Shown here: piece after piece, positions 62,254-64,000 of the stretch
Layout of the letters: each line of letters opens with the position of its first letter
How positions within the stretch are numbered: position 1 is the stretch's first letter
NCBI GenBank assembly: GCA_964496875.1
Contig: CAZCBH010000019.1
Span: forward strand, 1 to 64,000
Direction: 5' to 3'
From: RI-106 sp964496875
Lineage (GTDB): Bacteria; Cyanobacteriota; Vampirovibrionia; Obscuribacterales; Obscuribacteraceae
DNA: 64,000 bases
The notes under the pieces: model-generated
The model's input: only the letters and a program-made list of their open reading frames with translations
Databases searched by the model: none
What the model was told of the DNA's origin: nothing
Program-made: the position numbers and the translations under genes

Positions 62254-64000
62254 TTAGATAGTCGACGGCAATCTAACCTCGGTCACCTCACCATTGAGAT
62301 CGAGAAAGTACTTTCGCTCCGGAGCGATATAACCATAGTTGACACAATCTATTCGAGGCACACCACCTGAGACCGTAATCAGCCATTCGTTGTAGCCTTC
62401 GTTCTCATACTCGAAGCTGATACCATCATCTTCGATGAAAAGACCGATACCATCTCCGAATCCGAAACATTTGAAAGTAACCGGAGCTTGCTGAAATTCT
62501 CTGGTAGATTGAATTACCGGAACAAAAGGTATTATCGAACCCACTCTTGCAAAGGCAGGCACCGTACCCAGATCGAGCTCGACTCGAATAAATCTACCGC
62601 CTTCGATAACCGCACCACCATCTAGAGGAACCCACTTGCCCCGGGGGAAATAGACCACTCTCGACCGATGACCGCGCTTAGTCACCGGTGCCACCATAAT
62701 GTCATCGCCGAAGAGAAACTGATCGTCGATGTCATAGACATTTTGATCATCCGGATAGGACCAGAATAACGGTCTTATCAGAGGGGCACCGTTTCTTGCA
62801 TGCTCGAAGAACAATCGCTTGATGTAAGGCAGAAGCCGGTAGCGCATTCCAACCAGATGACGAATTCTCGCTTCTGTCTCTTCGCCGAATACCCAGGGCT
62901 CCTGAACCACTCCCAGCATACTGGAATGATTGCGAAAGAATGGATAGAAAATGCCCAGTTCATACCAGCGTGTCAAAAGCTCTGCCGAGCAGTCGTCTCC
63001 GAAACCACCGACATCCACTCCGGTAAACGGCACGCCGCTGAGACCCATATTGATAAGCATCGGGATACTGAGAGCGAGGTGCTCCCACCAGGACATATTG
63101 TCCCCGAGCCAGACGGCGGAATAGCGCTGCACCCCGGCATAACCGGAGCGAGTCAGAACAAAGGGTCTTTCATCGGGTCTAAGAGCCAGCAATCCCTCGA
63201 AGCTCGCCCGGGCCATCTGAAAACCATAGAGATTTCGCACTTCAAAATGACCGACCTTACCCTCGGGCACTGCCTGCATGAACATCTGCCTGTCTTCAGG
63301 GGGCAACTCTTTCGACTGGGGCGGCATAGGACAGGGAGAATCGATTAAACAAGGTTCGTTCATGTCGTTCCAGACACCGGCTATGTTGTTGTCGACGAAG
63401 AATCCGTGCTGGGCAGACCACCAGACTCTAACGTCATGACGCAGGAAGTCGGGAAAAACACTGGGTCCGGGCCAGACCTTGCCTAGAAAAGGACGTTGAT
63501 CACCACGCCTTACAAAAAAGTCTCGCTTTTTGCCGTCGGCATAGACAGAAAATTTCTCTTCTTTCTTGACGCCGGGATCAAGGATGCATGTGGTCTTGAG
63601 ACCGATAGAATCTAATTCGTCGATAACTTTTTTGAAGTCGGGAAAGCGCTCCTTAGAGTGGGTAAAGACCCGATATTCATCCATATAGTCTATATCGAGA
63701 ACCAGGCAGTCACAGGGAATTTCAGATTCTCGCATTCTCTTGCCCACAGCAAGCAGAGTCTCCTGGTCAGGATAGCTCCAGCGCGACTGATGGTGCCCAA
63801 GAGACCAATCGGGCGGAATCTTGGAGCGTCCGGTCAGGGCGGTGTACGCCGCAATCAAATCAGGTAGACAATCGGCCTCCATGACATAGAGGCTCCAGCC
63901 CCGACGGGAGAGAAGATCGACAACGCCTCTACTATTCAGCTCTTGATCAAGGCTCCAGCTCTGCCAGGCAGGTGAGTCGAGAAAGATACCATGATACTGA
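62254..64000 (-). CDS. glycoside hydrolase family 31, N-terminal part beyond the window
   Basis: At least 582 codons, open to the right edge, so the true start is outside. An internal ATG at 63882 is not the start: the frame upstream of it continues with family-like sequence (YHGIFLDSP and WSLYVMEADCLPDLI). The catalytic nucleophile Asp is in GVWNDMNEPC and the acid/base Asp in WLGDNMSWWEH; SRWSYPDQETLLAVG and LVLDIDYMDEYRVFT shape the -1 subsite. Acts as an alpha-glucosidase or related alpha-glycosidase. A C-terminal beta domain follows. No signal peptide can be judged. Confidence 0.93.
   Translation of the reverse strand, partial: QYHGIFLDSPAWQSWSLDQELNSRGVVDLLSRRGWSLYVMEADCLPDLIAAYTALTGRSKIPPDWSLGHHQSRWSYPDQETLLAVGKRMRESEIPCDCLVLDIDYMDEYRVFTHSKERFPDFKKVIDELDSIGLKTTCILDPGVKKEEKFSVYADGKKRDFFVRRGDQRPFLGKVWPGPSVFPDFLRHDVRVWWSAQHGFFVDNNIAGVWNDMNEPCLIDSPCPMPPQSKELPPEDRQMFMQAVPEGKVGHFEVRNLYGFQMARASFEGLLALRPDERPFVLTRSGYAGVQRYSAVWLGDNMSWWEHLALSIPMLINMGLSGVPFTGVDVGGFGDDCSAELLTRWYELGIFYPFFRNHSSMLGVVQEPWVFGEETEARIRHLVGMRYRLLPYIKRLFFEHARNGAPLIRPLFWSYPDDQNVYDIDDQFLFGDDIMVAPVTKRGHRSRVVYFPRGKWVPLDGGAVIEGGRFIRVELDLGTVPAFARVGSIIPFVPVIQSTREFQQAPVTFKCFGFGDGIGLFIEDDGISFEYENEGYNEWLITVSGGVPRIDCVNYGYIAPERKYFLDLNGEVTEVRLPSTI

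Overview
The window is a dense piece of a Gram-negative-style bacterial chromosome, with about 55 protein genes on both strands in short operons. No rRNA, tRNA, CRISPR array, prophage or complete insertion sequence was seen. One 100-base run of N (5273-5372) marks a scaffold join, so this is a draft or metagenome assembly. The organism has an outer-membrane chaperone of the Skp/OmpH type, a TonB/TolA-like periplasmic protein, many TPR proteins, membrane-anchored Ser/Thr kinases, PPDK with its regulatory protein, and a 2-oxoacid:ferredoxin oxidoreductase. My best guess is a non-photosynthetic relative of Cyanobacteria (Melainabacteria/Vampirovibrionia, Obscuribacter-like). That is inferred from gene style, not from a marker gene, and is uncertain.

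Layout. 0.3-5.2 kb (minus): a large amidase/RlpA cell-wall protein and the mutagenesis pair imuA-imuB. After the gap and a (CTA)n(CTT)n microsatellite, 5.6-11.2 kb (minus) holds a moxR - DUF58 - transglutaminase-like operon whose transglutaminase domain has lost its catalytic Cys and His. 11.3-17.1 kb: small membrane proteins, an AI-2E-type permease, TPR proteins, an alpha/beta hydrolase and an NTF2-like secreted protein. 17.2-25.5 kb (plus): nadC, a receiver domain without its phospho-acceptor Asp, membrane and unknown proteins, a short-chain dehydrogenase and two tandem membrane-anchored Ser/Thr kinases. 25.5-33.4 kb (minus): PSRP-ppdK, an OmpH-like chaperone, a membrane-fused spermidine-synthase-like protein and a kinesin-light-chain-like TPR protein.

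33.6-35.7 kb (plus) is the strangest stretch. It has a membrane-anchored acyl-carrier-protein-like protein with Asp in place of the phosphopantetheine Ser, a GNAT acetyltransferase with a clean terminator, and then a chimeric protein. The chimera joins the zinc ribbon, HTH and tail of an IS1595-type transposase to a DprA-like winged helix, where the DDE nuclease should be. A perfect 12-bp palindrome lies just upstream of its start.

35.7-45.1 kb: a BioD-like P-loop protein and CtpA-type protease (minus), MTA phosphorylase and an active/inactive M16 peptidase pair (plus), then guanine deaminase, hypoxanthine phosphoribosyltransferase and a TadE-like pseudopilin (minus). The nucleoside/purine genes form a salvage theme. 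45.4-50.1 kb (plus): a ThDP enzyme of benzoylformate-decarboxylase type with a degenerate metal site, then korA-korB. 50.1-52.7 kb (minus): a glutamine synthetase-like protein and a FluG-type amidohydrolase. 52.9-55.4 kb: an inactivated M48-like membrane protein, a Memo-AMMECR1 fusion and a TonB-like protein. 55.5-60.5 kb (minus): a tight operon of LuxR-type response regulator, Na+/H+ antiporter, fumarase and FIST sensor protein. 60.6-64 kb (minus): an acyl-CoA ligase and a GH31 glycosidase that runs off the right edge.

A recurring theme is enzyme folds with the catalytic residue replaced: transglutaminase, receiver, acyl carrier protein, M48, M16, spermidine synthase, and possibly ThDP decarboxylase. 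All functions here are inferred from reading motifs; no database search was possible.
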